Assembly: GCA_040005635.1 (NCBI GenBank)
Contig: JBDTYM010000008.1
Span: forward strand, 1 to 64,000
Source of the DNA: Dokdonella_A sp040005635
GTDB taxonomy: Bacteria; Pseudomonadota; Gammaproteobacteria; Xanthomonadales; Rhodanobacteraceae
Direction: 5' to 3'
Length of the DNA stretch: 64,000 nucleotides
The notes beneath the pieces were generated by a model. The model was not told where the DNA came from. It was given only the letters and a program-made list of their open reading frames with translations, and did no database searches. A program made the translations under genes and the position numbers. Each line of letters starts with the position of its first letter. Position 1 is the stretch's first letter. Below are positions 34,027 through 43,181 of this stretch, one piece after another.

Positions 34027-34887
34027 TCACGATGTTTGCTTGAAATCAGCGACCTTCTTCGCTATGCGCTCGCGCAAGGCGCGCAGCCCTTGTTGCGCCA
34101 GTTCACGCAGAACGCGACGGTCGGCATCGGCGAACGCCGAACGCTTGCCGCAATGGGCAAGGATCAAGGCGAAGTCCTGCGCCTCACCGAGCACGATCGC
34201 GAGACGCTTGCCGTGGTGCTGCATCGGCGCGTGCGCGCCAACCTTGTCGCCGAGCGCGCGCTGTTGTTGCGACCAGCGTCGCGCGCGGCGGCGCCAGCGA
34301 TGCCAGTCCTCGTCACGCGTGCTGGCGAGCGCGCGTGCGCCGGCTGCGTCGAGATCGAGCAGGCTGCGCGTCAGCGCGGCGTCGACGTCGGTCCGCTGCA
34401 CGAGGTTCCATGGCAGTGCCGGCAGCGCCGCCTGCAAGGTGGCCAGCAAGGCACGCTTGTCGGTCAGCATCGGATCTTCGAGCAGCGCCGTGCGTGCGCG
34501 CGCGGCGCGCTGCGCCGCCGCGGTCCGGCGCAGGCGGCGCAATACCACGAGCGCGTCTGAAGCTGTCGTCTTTTCGAGCAGGCCATCCAGCGCGACGACG
34601 AATGCGTGCGCATCGCGCAGTTTCGACAGACTGCGGTTCATGCGGCCGAGTTCGCGATCGACCAGGACGGCGCCGGAGCCGAGCTGCGGCATGCCGAGCG
34701 CCAGCGTCGCGCGCGTGCGCCGGATCGACTTGCGTGCCTGATGCACGCCAGTGTGCAGGCGCGCGCCGCGCCAGCTGAGGCAGCCGATCGCGCGTGCGAG
34801 TTCAGCAGCGGCGTAGTCGAACAGCACATAGCCCGGCTTCGCCGGGGCCTCGGTGTCGGCATCGAGTTCCGCCTGCTCACTGTCCAT
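34027..34887 (-). CDS. CHAD-domain protein
   Basis: The 286-residue helical protein is a CHAD domain, with the conserved basic helix HTGVHQARKSIRRTRATL near residue 45 and further H/R/K-rich helices (LGRMNRSLSKLRDAHAF, RRARRWSQQQRALG, HGKRLAIVLGEAQDF). CHAD domains bind polyphosphate. No CYTH phosphatase is adjacent, so a structural or polyphosphate-granule role is more likely than a catalytic one. The ATG lies inside the end of the flavin-reductase gene (11-base overlap), making it the third gene of the operon. Confidence 0.9.
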   Translation of the reverse strand: MDSEQAELDADTEAPAKPGYVLFDYAAAELARAIGCLSWRGARLHTGVHQARKSIRRTRATLALGMPQLGSGAVLVDRELGRMNRSLSKLRDAHAFVVALDGLLEKTTASDALVVLRRLRRTAAAQRAARARTALLEDPMLTDKRALLATLQAALPALPWNLVQRTDVDAALTRSLLDLDAAGARALASTRDEDWHRWRRRARRWSQQQRALGDKVGAHAPMQHHGKRLAIVLGEAQDFALILAHCGKRSAFADADRRVLRELAQQGLRALRERIAKKVADFKQTS

Positions 34888-35638
34888 AGCGTTCGGTCCG
34901 GATGAGGGGGGCTGCAAGCCCGCTGTGGAGTAGGGCGTTCGTCGCTGTCTCGACGAACGGATTGGACCCGCAGACGAAGACATGTCGCGCGCCGCCGTCG
35001 ATGCGGGCGAGCGTCTCGTCCAGCATAGCCGCATCCACGCGGCGCGCGTAATCGCGCTCGCGTCGCGCCGGTTCGCGTGTCAGCGCGAACACGAGTTCGA
35101 GGCCATCATGGCGATCGTGCAGGGCGAGCAATTCGTCGCGGAAGATCAGTTCGTCCCAGCTGCGCGCGGAATACAGCAACAGGGTTGGCAGTGTCGCCGA
35201 GTGCGAGGCGCGTTCGCGCAGCATGCTCATCAGCGGGACGATGCCGGAACCGCCGCCGAGCAGCAGCAACGGTCCGCCGTCCTGCACCGACCAGACAAAA
35301 TGGCCGCCGATCGGGCCGCGCAGCTCGATGCGGTCGCCGACCAGTGCGACGTCGTGGAAGAACGGCGACACTTCGCCGTCGTCGAGCCGCTCGATCGCCA
35401 GCTCGATCACGCCGGCGGTCGCGGGCGCCGAGGCGATCGAATAACTTCGCTGTGCCTGATAGCCGTCCGGCGCGGTCAGCCGTACATCGACGTGCTGGCC
35501 GGCGTGAAACTCAAACGGCTGTGCAAGATCGAACAGGAAACTCTTCACGCGCGAGGTCTGCGCCGCGATCGCGCCGATCGTTGCCGTCTGCCAGAGCAGT
35601 TTCGGCGTCGCGCTCGCAACGGGCGGATTTTCAGTCAC
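34877..35638 (-). CDS. ferredoxin-NADP-reductase-like FAD/NAD(P) oxidoreductase
   Basis: The 253-residue protein has an FNR-type FAD domain (HAGQHVDVRLTAPDGYQAQRSYSIAS with the R-x-Y-S motif near residue 65) and a NAD(P) domain (LLLLGGGSGIVPLMSMLRER near 130, and VFVCGSNPFVETATNALL near the end). It lacks a C-terminal 2Fe-2S domain. It starts at GTG 35638 (or GTG 35641), overlapping the molybdenum oxidoreductase stop by 8 bases. The natural inference is that it supplies electrons to, or takes them from, that upstream partner. Confidence 0.88.
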   Translation of the reverse strand: MTENPPVASATPKLLWQTATIGAIAAQTSRVKSFLFDLAQPFEFHAGQHVDVRLTAPDGYQAQRSYSIASAPATAGVIELAIERLDDGEVSPFFHDVALVGDRIELRGPIGGHFVWSVQDGGPLLLLGGGSGIVPLMSMLRERASHSATLPTLLLYSARSWDELIFRDELLALHDRHDGLELVFALTREPARRERDYARRVDAAMLDETLARIDGGARHVFVCGSNPFVETATNALLHSGLAAPLIRTERYGQ

Positions 35639-36236
35639 CACTGAAGCGCTGCTCGCGCCAGGGATCGCCGACCATGTGATAACCGCGCAGTTCCCAGAAA
35701 CCCGCCTCGTCGCGCTGGGTGAACTGTAGCGCATTGACCCATTTGGCAGATTTCCAGAAATATAGATGTGGAACAAGCAGGCGCGCCGGGCCGCCGTGCT
35801 CGGCCGCGAGCGGGGCGTCGTCGTAGGCGAGCGCGATCATCGCCTTGCCGCCGAGCAGGTCGGCGGTCGGTACGTTGGTCGAGTAGCCGTCGAACGAGTG
35901 GGCCAGCGTGTAGCCGGTCGGCGCCTCCACGCCCGCTGCGGCGAGCAGGTCGTCGATGCTGACGCCGCGCCAATGCGTGTCGAGCTTCGACCATTTCGTC
36001 ACGCAATGGATGTCGCGGGTCAGTGTCGTTTGTGGCAGGGCATTGAACTCCGCCCAACTCCAGCGTGCGATCGGTTTCGGACCGGCTTTCAGCGTGAACG
36101 TCCAGTCGGACGTACCGACCGTCGGCGTCGGGCCGGCCGACAGCACCGGGAAGTCGTCGGTCAGGGACTGACCGGGTGGAACGCGTCCTGCACCGACCTG
36201 CGGCCGGGGCCGACCGCTGAAACCGCGTGTGGCCAT
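35631..36236 (-). CDS. cytoplasmic sulfite-oxidase-family molybdopterin oxidoreductase
   Basis: This 201-residue protein is a sulfite-oxidase/YedY-type Moco domain. The molybdenum-ligating Cys lies in RDIHCVTKWSKLDTHWRGV near residue 78, and further motifs are YTLAHSFDGYSTNVP, GGPARLLVPHLYFWKSAKWVNALQF and FWELRGYHMVGDPWREQRF. Unlike MsrP/YedY it has no Tat or Sec signal, so it probably acts in the cytoplasm. ATG 36236 follows GAGG. It is first in an operon with the FNR-like reductase and CHAD gene. Its substrate is unknown. Confidence 0.9.
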   Translation of the reverse strand: MATRGFSGRPRPQVGAGRVPPGQSLTDDFPVLSAGPTPTVGTSDWTFTLKAGPKPIARWSWAEFNALPQTTLTRDIHCVTKWSKLDTHWRGVSIDDLLAAAGVEAPTGYTLAHSFDGYSTNVPTADLLGGKAMIALAYDDAPLAAEHGGPARLLVPHLYFWKSAKWVNALQFTQRDEAGFWELRGYHMVGDPWREQRFSGD

Positions 36237-36416
36237 GCGAGCGATCCTCGATGGAGTGACGGCACCGCCGCGCGGGCGATCTGCCGGTGCGCCTAGGTTG
36301 CCACGAAAGCGCCGGCCTGACATCCGTTCGCCTGATTTTGACGCTGCCTCGGGCTTGACGCGATATGCCCGCTTGCGCACATGCTTCACGCAAGGCGCCG
36401 AAGCGGGAACGCACGC

Positions 36417-37961
36417 ATGCTGCTCTTTGAATCCGTAATCGCCGTGCTGCTCGGCGCGGTCCTGCTGGCCGCGTTGGCGCGGCGCCTCGGCGCGCCTTAT
36501 CCCACCTTCCTCGCACTCGGCGGCGCCGCGCTCTCGCTGGTACCGGGTGCACCGAACTGGGGCCTGGATCCGAATCTCGTGCTCGCGTTGTTCGTGGCGC
36601 CGGTGCTGCTCGATGCGGCGTATGACACTTCGCTGCGCGATCTGAAGGACAACTGGATCGTTATCGCCAACCTCGTCCTGATCGTTGTCGGCCTGACCAC
36701 CGCCGCGGTCGCGCTGGTCGCGCATGCGCTGGTGCCCGGCATGTCATGGCCGGCCGCGATCGCGCTCGGTGCGATCGTGGCGCCGCCGGATGCCGCGGCG
36801 GCGAGCGCTGTGTTGCGCCATGCGAATCTGCCGCAGCGGCTGGTGACGGTCCTCGAGGGCGAGAGCCTGCTCAACGATGCGACGGCATTGCTGATCTATC
36901 GCCTGGCGGTGGCGGCCGCCGTCAGCGGCACGTTCTCGCTGGGTCAGGTCGCGCCCGCGCTGGTACTGACCGTGATCGGCAGCCTGCTCGCAGGCTTCCT
37001 GCTGGCATGGCCAATCATGTATTTGTTCCGACGCATCCACGACGTGCCGAGTTCGATCATCGTGCAATTCGTCACCACCTTCGCCGTGTGGATTTTCGCC
37101 GAACGTATCGGCCTGTCGGGCATCCTCACGATCGTCACCTATGCGATCACGATCGCGCGCAACGGCGCCGGGATGATGCCCGCGCGCATGCGCGTTCCAT
37201 CGTTCGCGGTGTGGGACACCGTGATCTTCATGTTGAACGTGCTCGCGTTCGTGATGATCGGCTTGCAGATCGGACCGATCTGGACGCGCTTGTCGGCGTC
37301 CGCCCGAGTCGACTACGGCGCCGTTGCATTGACGGTGCTGGCGACGGTCATCGTGGTGCGACTGGCCTGGTGCATGAGCTACAACGCCGTCGTACGCTGG
37401 CGCATCCGCCGCGTCGGCTTCCATCCGCCGCGGCCGATGCTGCAGCCGACCGTGCAGAGCGGCCTGGTCATCTCTTGGTGCGGCATGCGCGGCATCGTCA
37501 CCCTGGCCGCGGCGTTTGCACTGCCGCAAGACTTCGCTTATCGCGACCTGATCCTGCTGACGGCATTCTGCGTCGTGTTCGGTACGCTCGTGCTGCAAGG
37601 CATCAGCCTGCGTCCATTGCTCAAGCACCTGCGTTTCGACGATGACGCGCCGGTCGAGCGTGAATTCCAGCGCGCGCGCAATGCTGCCTACCGCGCCGCA
37701 CTGGCAACGCTGGACGGTGAAACGTCACCCGATGCCGAAGCGTTGCGCCACGAATATGCCGCTGCCGCGCAGGATCCGTGTGTGGGCGGCGTGCCGAGAT
37801 CTGCCGCACAAAGCCCATTGGCGGAGCAACGTCGCCGCGCCATCACCGCTGCTCGCGAGACGACGCACGCGCTGTGGCAGAGCGGCGCCATCGGCGACCA
37901 GGCGTTCAGCCGGCTGCAGGAGGAATTTGACTGGGCGGAGCTGAGCATTCCGACGGCTTGA
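36417..37961 (+). CDS. CPA1-family Na+/H+ antiporter
   Basis: The 514-residue inner-membrane protein has about 12 hydrophobic segments typical of NhaP-like exchangers, with a conserved ion-site aspartate in ALGAIVAPPDAAAASAVL near residue 130, ESLLNDATALLIYRLAV near 155, and SWCGMRGIVTLAAAFALP near 360. A soluble C-terminal tail of about 110 residues carries charged helices. It exchanges sodium (or potassium) for protons in pH and salt control. It is divergent from the molybdenum oxidoreductase operon across a 180-base gap. Confidence 0.92.
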   Translation: MLLFESVIAVLLGAVLLAALARRLGAPYPTFLALGGAALSLVPGAPNWGLDPNLVLALFVAPVLLDAAYDTSLRDLKDNWIVIANLVLIVVGLTTAAVALVAHALVPGMSWPAAIALGAIVAPPDAAAASAVLRHANLPQRLVTVLEGESLLNDATALLIYRLAVAAAVSGTFSLGQVAPALVLTVIGSLLAGFLLAWPIMYLFRRIHDVPSSIIVQFVTTFAVWIFAERIGLSGILTIVTYAITIARNGAGMMPARMRVPSFAVWDTVIFMLNVLAFVMIGLQIGPIWTRLSASARVDYGAVALTVLATVIVVRLAWCMSYNAVVRWRIRRVGFHPPRPMLQPTVQSGLVISWCGMRGIVTLAAAFALPQDFAYRDLILLTAFCVVFGTLVLQGISLRPLLKHLRFDDDAPVEREFQRARNAAYRAALATLDGETSPDAEALRHEYAAAAQDPCVGGVPRSAAQSPLAEQRRRAITAARETTHALWQSGAIGDQAFSRLQEEFDWAELSIPTA

Positions 37962-38557
37962 GTGGCGGCGGTGGCCTTCAGGCACTCCGCTTATCCGAAG
38001 GCTGGACTGCTCGAGCAGGAGCCACTGAACGCATGCATCGGCAGCGCGGCTGGTGCCGGCTCCGTTGACTCGTCTGGTCAGCTCGGCGTTGCGCCTGCGC
38101 CGCCGGATCCAGCGCGAACGCTTCCTCGGCGGGCGCGGCCCCGATGGCGGTCGGACTGCCCTCTTCATTGAATGCGACAGCGGGAATCGTCGTTGGAAAT
38201 CCTTGCGAACCTGTCGTGGTCAGAGTACACCGCTGACGATCAACGGCTATTCCTGGCGTGGTGGGATCGAAACGGATCTTCGGTGCCGTGCAGAACGTCG
38301 ATCGTCACGCCACGCGCGAAGATGATGGTTCTGGCGAGATGCGGGTTCGGCCTGCCGTGTTGCCAGCGCCGCAGGCCAAGATCGCGCGGCGGCGGGTGAC
38401 GCTCTGCGTCCGGGCCATGGAGCGGCCGAAGACCATGCAGCCACCGCGATAGGAAGGTCTGATCCGCCATACCCAGCATCGACCGTCGCCCGCCCTGCTG
38501 TTGGCCATCAGCGCATGAGCAGGCGGACATTCTCTTACCCACGCCAAGGAGTCGAAG
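37962..38557. other. 596-bp intergenic, nothing recognised
   Basis: Several frames stay open because of GC bias, including a long one on the minus strand that runs antisense through the next gene, but none shows recognisable motifs or a ribosome binding site. The promoter of the lipoprotein gene must be near the right end. I see no repeat or terminator of note. Confidence 0.4.
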
Positions 38558-39127
38558 ATGAGAATCCTGAATCTGTTTGCCTCGACATGCCTGATGGCCC
38601 TCATGGCCGCATGCACGAGCGGCCCGCGCATTCGTTCCGACTACGATCACTCGGCGAATTTTGCGGCCTATCGGACTTTCGGCTTCAGCTCTCCGCTGGG
38701 CACGGACGTCGACGGTTACTCGACCCTGACGACGCAGCGCCTGAAGGCCGCAACGCAACGCGAACTGGAAGCGCGCGGTTATCGCTTCGTTGCGCAGTCG
38801 CCCGACTTGCTGGTCAATTTCAGTGGCCGTCTGTCCGACAAGGTGAGGGTCGACCAGACGCCCGTGCCGACGTGGGGCTACTACGGCTATCGTCGTTCGG
38901 CGTTCTATGCGCCATGGCCCACCTACGCCTACGAGACGAATGTCGATCAATACACGCAGGGCACGCTCAATGTCGACATCATCGACGCAGCGCACAAGCA
39001 GATGGTGTGGGAGGGTGTCGCGGTGGGGCGCGTGACCGACCAGCAGCTCGACAATCCAGGCCCGGCCATCGATGCCGCGGTGACGGATATCTTCAAGGCG
39101 TATCCGTTCCGCGCCGCAGCGAAATGA
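38558..39127 (+). CDS. DUF4136 lipoprotein
   Basis: The 189-residue protein has a lipoprotein signal with lipobox LMAAC (Cys at residue 19) and a DUF4136 domain: SDYDHSANFAAYRTFGF at the start, LEARGYRFVAQSPDLLVNF in the middle, GTLNVDIIDAAHKQMVWEGVAVGRV and a final AVTDIFKAYPF. Family members are envelope lipoproteins of unknown role. AAGGAG precedes the ATG. Residue +2 after the Cys is Thr, consistent with outer-membrane sorting. Confidence 0.9.
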   Translation: MRILNLFASTCLMALMAACTSGPRIRSDYDHSANFAAYRTFGFSSPLGTDVDGYSTLTTQRLKAATQRELEARGYRFVAQSPDLLVNFSGRLSDKVRVDQTPVPTWGYYGYRRSAFYAPWPTYAYETNVDQYTQGTLNVDIIDAAHKQMVWEGVAVGRVTDQQLDNPGPAIDAAVTDIFKAYPFRAAAK

Positions 39128-39306
39128 GACGGTCGGGATATGACCTGCTGCGGGCTCGATGAGTCGCGCCGGCATCCGGGCAGGGTCGGCGGCCTGCTGC
39201 AGAGGGGTAGCGGCTCCGCGTGCGATGTCATCGGCTCGGACATGTGCGCTGACGCGTGCGGCGCGCATCTGCTCTGACTAAAGTTTGCAATGTGGAAAAA
39301 CCTCCC

Positions 39307-39711
39307 ATGAGAAATCTTGCCAAAACCGCCCTCGTCAACGTGCTGCTGCCGGCTCTCGCCCATGCCGCAGGCGACTCGGTATCGTTCCCGCACAGTGTGA
39401 TCGCCAACGAGGAGACGCGAGCGTATGTCTGCCGAGGCGACAAGGAGGTGGCCGTGTCCTACATCAACACGGTGGACGGCGATTCGCTCGCCTATCTGCC
39501 GATCGATGGCGTGCATCACGTCTTCGTCACGGTGCTCGCGGGCTCCGGTGCGCGATATGTTTCCGGGCCTTACGTGTGGTGGACCAAGGGCCCGCGCGCG
39601 AATCTCACGCGCGCGGACGACGCGGATGCGCCGCCTCTGCTCGCCGACTGCATGGCGGCGCAGCTGCCGAAGCCTGCGCTCATCGAGCATCTGGGCGGCT
39701 CCAGGCAATAA
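39307..39711 (+). CDS. MliC-type C-type lysozyme inhibitor, exported
   Basis: This 134-residue protein has a signal peptide (about 1-21, ending AHAAG) and an MliC/PliC-like domain. Conserved features are YVCRGDKEVAVSYIN, the pair of cysteines (YVC and LLADC) that forms the domain disulfide, SGARYVSGPYVWWTKGPRANL near the end. Such proteins shield peptidoglycan against host or environmental lysozyme. It lacks a lipobox, so it is periplasmic (PliC-like) rather than lipid-anchored. ATG 39307 starts the signal peptide. Confidence 0.85.
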   Translation: MRNLAKTALVNVLLPALAHAAGDSVSFPHSVIANEETRAYVCRGDKEVAVSYINTVDGDSLAYLPIDGVHHVFVTVLAGSGARYVSGPYVWWTKGPRANLTRADDADAPPLLADCMAAQLPKPALIEHLGGSRQ

Positions 39712-39756
39712 CGTTCGCGGCGCCAGCAGACCGCATCGCCGATCGGGGAAGTGGAC

Positions 39757-40890
39757 ATGTCGATGAGCACATCCACGCTTGCCCCACGTCGTCCATGGCG
39801 GCAGGCGATGCGCTACGTGCTTCCGTTCGGTGCATTGATCCTCGCCATGATCGTGCGCGGTACCACCGGCATGCCGATGATGCAGCGCGAATGGGTGGAA
39901 TTCGCGGTGCCGGCGTTTTCGATCGTGCTATTGCTGCCGACCGTTCTGGTCGCGTTGCGTCATGCGGAGATCGCGGCAACCCGGCTGGGTGAGCCCTTCG
40001 GCACGCTGCTGCTGACACTGGCCGTGACGACGATCGAGGTGTCGATCATCGTGTCGATCATGTTGAACGGCGAGAACAATCCCACGCTGGCGCGCGAATC
40101 GGTCTTTTCGGTCGTGATGATCATCTGCACCGGCGGCGTGGGACTTTGTCTCACGCTCGGCGCGCTGCGCTTTCGCGAGCAGGAACACAAGCCGCAGGGC
40201 ACGAACTCGTATCTCGCCGTGCTGATCGCTCTCTCAGTGCTGTCGCTGATCCTGCCGAACTTCACCCTGACGACCTCGCCTGGGAGTTTCTCGGCGGGGC
40301 AGCTCGCGTTCGTCAGCGTGCTGTCGGTACTGTTGTATTCGGCCTTCCTCTACATGCAATCGGTGCGGCATCGCGGCGACTTCATCGACACGCTCGCGGC
40401 CATGGCACGCGAGGCCTCGCTGCAGTCCTCTGCGCCACTGTGGGCCAGCATCGCCTGCCTGCTGGCGGGTCTGACGGCCGTGGTGCTGCTGGCCGAACGC
40501 GTAGCGGCGGGGGCCGAAGCCGGTCTGGCGGCGATTGGCGTGCAACGGCCGGATGCGATCATCGGCGCCTTGATTGCCGCCCTGCTGCTGTTTCCGGAAC
40601 TGCTTTCCGCGGTCAGGGCCTCGCTGAAAAACCAGCTGCAGCGAAGCATCAACGTTCTGATGGGCTCTGCACTCGCAACCATCGGACTGACGATCCCGGC
40701 GGTGGCGGTCGTCTGCCTGATCAGCGGACGCGAACTGACGCTCGGGCTCGTCGCCCGCGACGAGGTCCTGTTGATTCTCGCCTTGACACTCAGCATCGTC
40801 AGCTTCGGCACCGGCCGCACCAATGTGCTGTCGGGGCTGGTCCATCTGGTCGTGTTCTTTGCCTATGTGCTGCTGCTGGTGATCCCCTGA
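39757..40890 (+). CDS. chaA: ChaA-type cation/proton antiporter
   Basis: The 377-residue inner-membrane protein is a CaCA-family exchanger of the ChaA branch (E. coli ChaA 366 aa), which extrudes Na+, K+ or Ca2+ for protons at alkaline pH. The two inverted alpha repeats are visible as LGEPFGTLLLTLAVTTIEVSII and LIAALLLFPELLSAVRASLKNQLQRSINVLMGSALATIGLTIPAV. GGGGA 7 bases before ATG 39757 sets the start; a GTG at 39751 is possible. Confidence 0.9.
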   Translation: MSMSTSTLAPRRPWRQAMRYVLPFGALILAMIVRGTTGMPMMQREWVEFAVPAFSIVLLLPTVLVALRHAEIAATRLGEPFGTLLLTLAVTTIEVSIIVSIMLNGENNPTLARESVFSVVMIICTGGVGLCLTLGALRFREQEHKPQGTNSYLAVLIALSVLSLILPNFTLTTSPGSFSAGQLAFVSVLSVLLYSAFLYMQSVRHRGDFIDTLAAMAREASLQSSAPLWASIACLLAGLTAVVLLAERVAAGAEAGLAAIGVQRPDAIIGALIAALLLFPELLSAVRASLKNQLQRSINVLMGSALATIGLTIPAVAVVCLISGRELTLGLVARDEVLLILALTLSIVSFGTGRTNVLSGLVHLVVFFAYVLLLVIP

Positions 40891-40959
40891 GCCGACGAAA
40901 CCGCGGCAACGTACGGTCCCAGTGGGTCCGCGCTGATCTGCGCCGCGGCACGCGTGCCG

Positions 40960-41616
40960 TCAGTGCGCGGGGATCGACGCCAGCAGTTCGGACAAGCCAA
41001 GCCAGAGGATCTGCACGCCGATGCAGAAGATCACGAACGCGAACAATCTTACGGCGACCTGGGTGCCGACTGCGCCGAGCAGTCGCTCGACATGGACCGC
41101 GAAGCGCATGCACAGATAAATGCTCACGGACAACAGGACCAGGGCTGCCGCCACGCCTATCACATGCGCCGGCGAAAGACCGGCGCGCGGCAACCCGGTT
41201 CCCAAGGCGACAGCCACCGCGATCGATCCCGGACCCACGGTCAGCGGCAGCGTCAGCGGATAGAACGCCTTCGTGCGCAGCGAAGACGCATGTACGGTTG
41301 TCAGTGGTTCGTCGGTATCGTCGACATCCGGAGATTGCAGCAGATTCCAACCGGCCATCGCGATGACGATACCGCCGGCAACGCGCAATACGGGAATGGA
41401 TATGCCAAAGAAGGACAGGACGTAGGCGCCGACCGACAACGACACCAGCAGGATCACGAAGCTGTTGATCGTGATACGCATTGCCAGGTCCGCACGCTCG
41501 GCCTGGGTGGCGTGGGGCACCAGCCCCAGCACGATCAACGCCGAAGCGGGCGGATTGATGATCGGAAACAGGCCGGTGACGATCAGCAAAAACGTGGTGG
41601 TGAAGTCCTGCAGCAT
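40960..41616 (-). CDS. MarC-family membrane protein
   Basis: The 218-residue inner-membrane protein has six hydrophobic segments and MarC-family motifs LLIVTGLFPIINPPASALIVL at the N-terminus, FGISIPVLRVAGGIVIAMAGWNLL and AFYPLTLPLTVGPGSIAVAVALG. The family was once linked with multiple antibiotic resistance, but the function is not settled. ATG 41616 is preceded by a G-run ribosome binding site. It is convergent with chaA (69-base gap). Confidence 0.9.
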   Translation of the reverse strand: MLQDFTTTFLLIVTGLFPIINPPASALIVLGLVPHATQAERADLAMRITINSFVILLVSLSVGAYVLSFFGISIPVLRVAGGIVIAMAGWNLLQSPDVDDTDEPLTTVHASSLRTKAFYPLTLPLTVGPGSIAVAVALGTGLPRAGLSPAHVIGVAAALVLLSVSIYLCMRFAVHVERLLGAVGTQVAVRLFAFVIFCIGVQILWLGLSELLASIPAH

Positions 41617-41959
41617 TCGATCCCCCAATACCGGTTTTCCAGTTTCCACCGGGCTTGCCGTGTGATTGCGCGGTGCCGGCATTATGCGCGGGTCTGTCTC
41701 TTCGTCACCGACTGAAGGCGCATCCGACGGAAGATCTGCTGAACCTGTCGTCGCGAAGCCAATGTCGACCGCCAGGGCGCTCTGGCTGCAACGCGTTCAA
41801 CAGGGCGATGTCAGGCGAAACAGCTTATGCCGGCGATCCTGGGCCGGGCCGGCGCGGCATCGATCCTGGCTGACGTCACGTCAGTCACGCGCAGGGCAAA
41901 TGTGCAGAAATGGATTTGTTCAGACTTGGCCAGCTAGTTTCCAGACTTGGAGGTGACCC
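41617..41959. promoter_or_regulatory. divergent intergenic region with palindrome and direct repeat
   Basis: This 343-base gap between marC and the zinc-ribbon gene holds a perfect palindrome CTGACGT-C-ACGTCAG at 41870-41884 and a 9-base direct repeat CAGACTTGG at 41921-41929 and 41942-41950, 21 bases apart (two helical turns). The second repeat copy abuts the ribosome binding site GGAGGTGA of the zinc-ribbon gene. Both are candidate operator sites; no regulator can be named. Confidence 0.4.
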
Positions 41960-42196
41960 ATGACGAGACTCGAACTCGAACAGCTGGCCGGCAATGCATC
42001 TCCCATGTTACTGGGATGCCCGCATTGCCGAGCAGATGCGCTGAACTTCCCTCCGCTCCCGCGCGGCGGCGACGCGGTCGAATGCCTCGGCTGCGGTCAG
42101 TGCTTCACGTTTGCCGAGGTCGAGAACGCGGCGCTGTATGAGACGCGCCGGATCCTGTCGAGATCGTTCCCGTTTCTGCCGTTCGATCCGCTGTAG
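41960..42196 (+). CDS. 78-aa zinc-ribbon protein
   Basis: This small protein has two cysteine pairs, CPHC (residues 20-23) and CLGC (43-46) with an extra Cys at 49, forming a zinc-ribbon-like fold. The rest is FTFAEVENAALYETRRILSRSFPFLPFDPL, with no known domain. An exceptionally good ribosome binding site (GGAGGTGA 5-12 bases before the ATG) supports expression. Function unknown. A second zinc-ribbon minigene with a similar layout is at 53910. Confidence 0.75.
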   Translation: MTRLELEQLAGNASPMLLGCPHCRADALNFPPLPRGGDAVECLGCGQCFTFAEVENAALYETRRILSRSFPFLPFDPL

Positions 42197-42386
42197 ACGA
42201 CTTCAAGGCCCCGGCTGCGGCGGGCCGGCCGCATGCAGCGATGGAATAGCGCAGCGTGTCAACGGAGCGCCGTCGCCGGCCATTCGAAGGCGACGTATTT
42301 GCTGTGGCGATGCGCTGATCGCTGACCTGTTCAGCGCCGGATGGATTCGGTTGTTGAACGCGCAGGCTTGCTTTGCCCGCGGCGGT

Positions 42387-43181
42387 CTAGTCGCCAGGCG
42401 CGACGGGTTCAAACGCGCCGACGGCAAACCAGCGGGTTGCCCGATACGAATCCGCGACGATGCCGGCGCCACACGCGATGGCCGAGGAAATCAGGAAGCC
42501 GGTCCAATGCGTTCGATCCGGCGGAATGACGAGCAGGCCAGGGCCCCAGACCAACACCGTGATCACGCCGAGCATCACGGCTTCCAGCGTGGCCGCAAGG
42601 CGCGGCCACACGGAAAACAACAGGCCGAGGCAGGAAGCGAGACTGCCTGCGCCGGTGAGGTAGGCCCAGCCGAGCGGGAACGGCATCCAGTGCGGGACAT
42701 AAGCGGCAGTCTCTGCGGCGTATACGAAGTGCGAAAGTCCGATCATTGGCAGCGACGCGACGAAAAGCCAGCGCGCGCAGCGGATGCCATTTGCGCCCAC
42801 GGCGAATTTCAGATGTCGGCGCTCCCCGGAACCTGCATCGACCGCGAACAGGGTCCAGCCGCCCGCGAGCATCACGGCAATCTCGCCGAAGCCCAGCCAG
42901 GTGGCCTCGATCTGCGGCCCCCGCAATACGACAGGAAGTTTGAGTAGTACCACCCACAACAGCAGGAACGCGAACAGCACGCGGGTCGCAAGGACGGTCG
43001 TCCGCTGCAGCAGCAAGCCGATGCCCGCGAGGAGCTCAATGACGGCGCAGGCGTAGGCGAAGTACTCACGCCCCGGCAGACTCTCGATCGGAATGCGCTG
43101 CCAGACCAAGGCGAAGTCGCCGTAGATGAGGCCAAGGACGCCGAGACCGATCATGGTCGCTGCGAAGAGTTGCCTGCTCAT
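42387..43181 (-). CDS. DoxX-like multispan membrane protein
   Basis: The 264-residue protein has seven to eight hydrophobic segments (FAATMIGLGVLGLIYGDFALVW, YACAVIELLAGIGLLL, VLFAFLLLWVVLLKLPVVL, WLFVASLPMIGLSHFVYA, WAYLTGAGSLASCLGLLF, LEAVMLGVITVLVWGPGLLV, ISSAIACGAGIVADSY), with the AYLTGAGSLA segment typical of DoxX-like proteins. It looks like two DoxX-like halves. Role unknown; DoxX relatives are linked with respiratory or thiol stress functions. ATG 43181 was chosen by hydrophobic start. Confidence 0.78.
   Translation of the reverse strand: MSRQLFAATMIGLGVLGLIYGDFALVWQRIPIESLPGREYFAYACAVIELLAGIGLLLQRTTVLATRVLFAFLLLWVVLLKLPVVLRGPQIEATWLGFGEIAVMLAGGWTLFAVDAGSGERRHLKFAVGANGIRCARWLFVASLPMIGLSHFVYAAETAAYVPHWMPFPLGWAYLTGAGSLASCLGLLFSVWPRLAATLEAVMLGVITVLVWGPGLLVIPPDRTHWTGFLISSAIACGAGIVADSYRATRWFAVGAFEPVAPGD

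Noticed and set aside
38240..39268. A 342-codon minus-strand frame covering the gap before the DUF4136 gene
   Set aside because: Mostly antisense to the DUF4136 lipoprotein gene; the portion in the gap has no motif or ribosome binding site.
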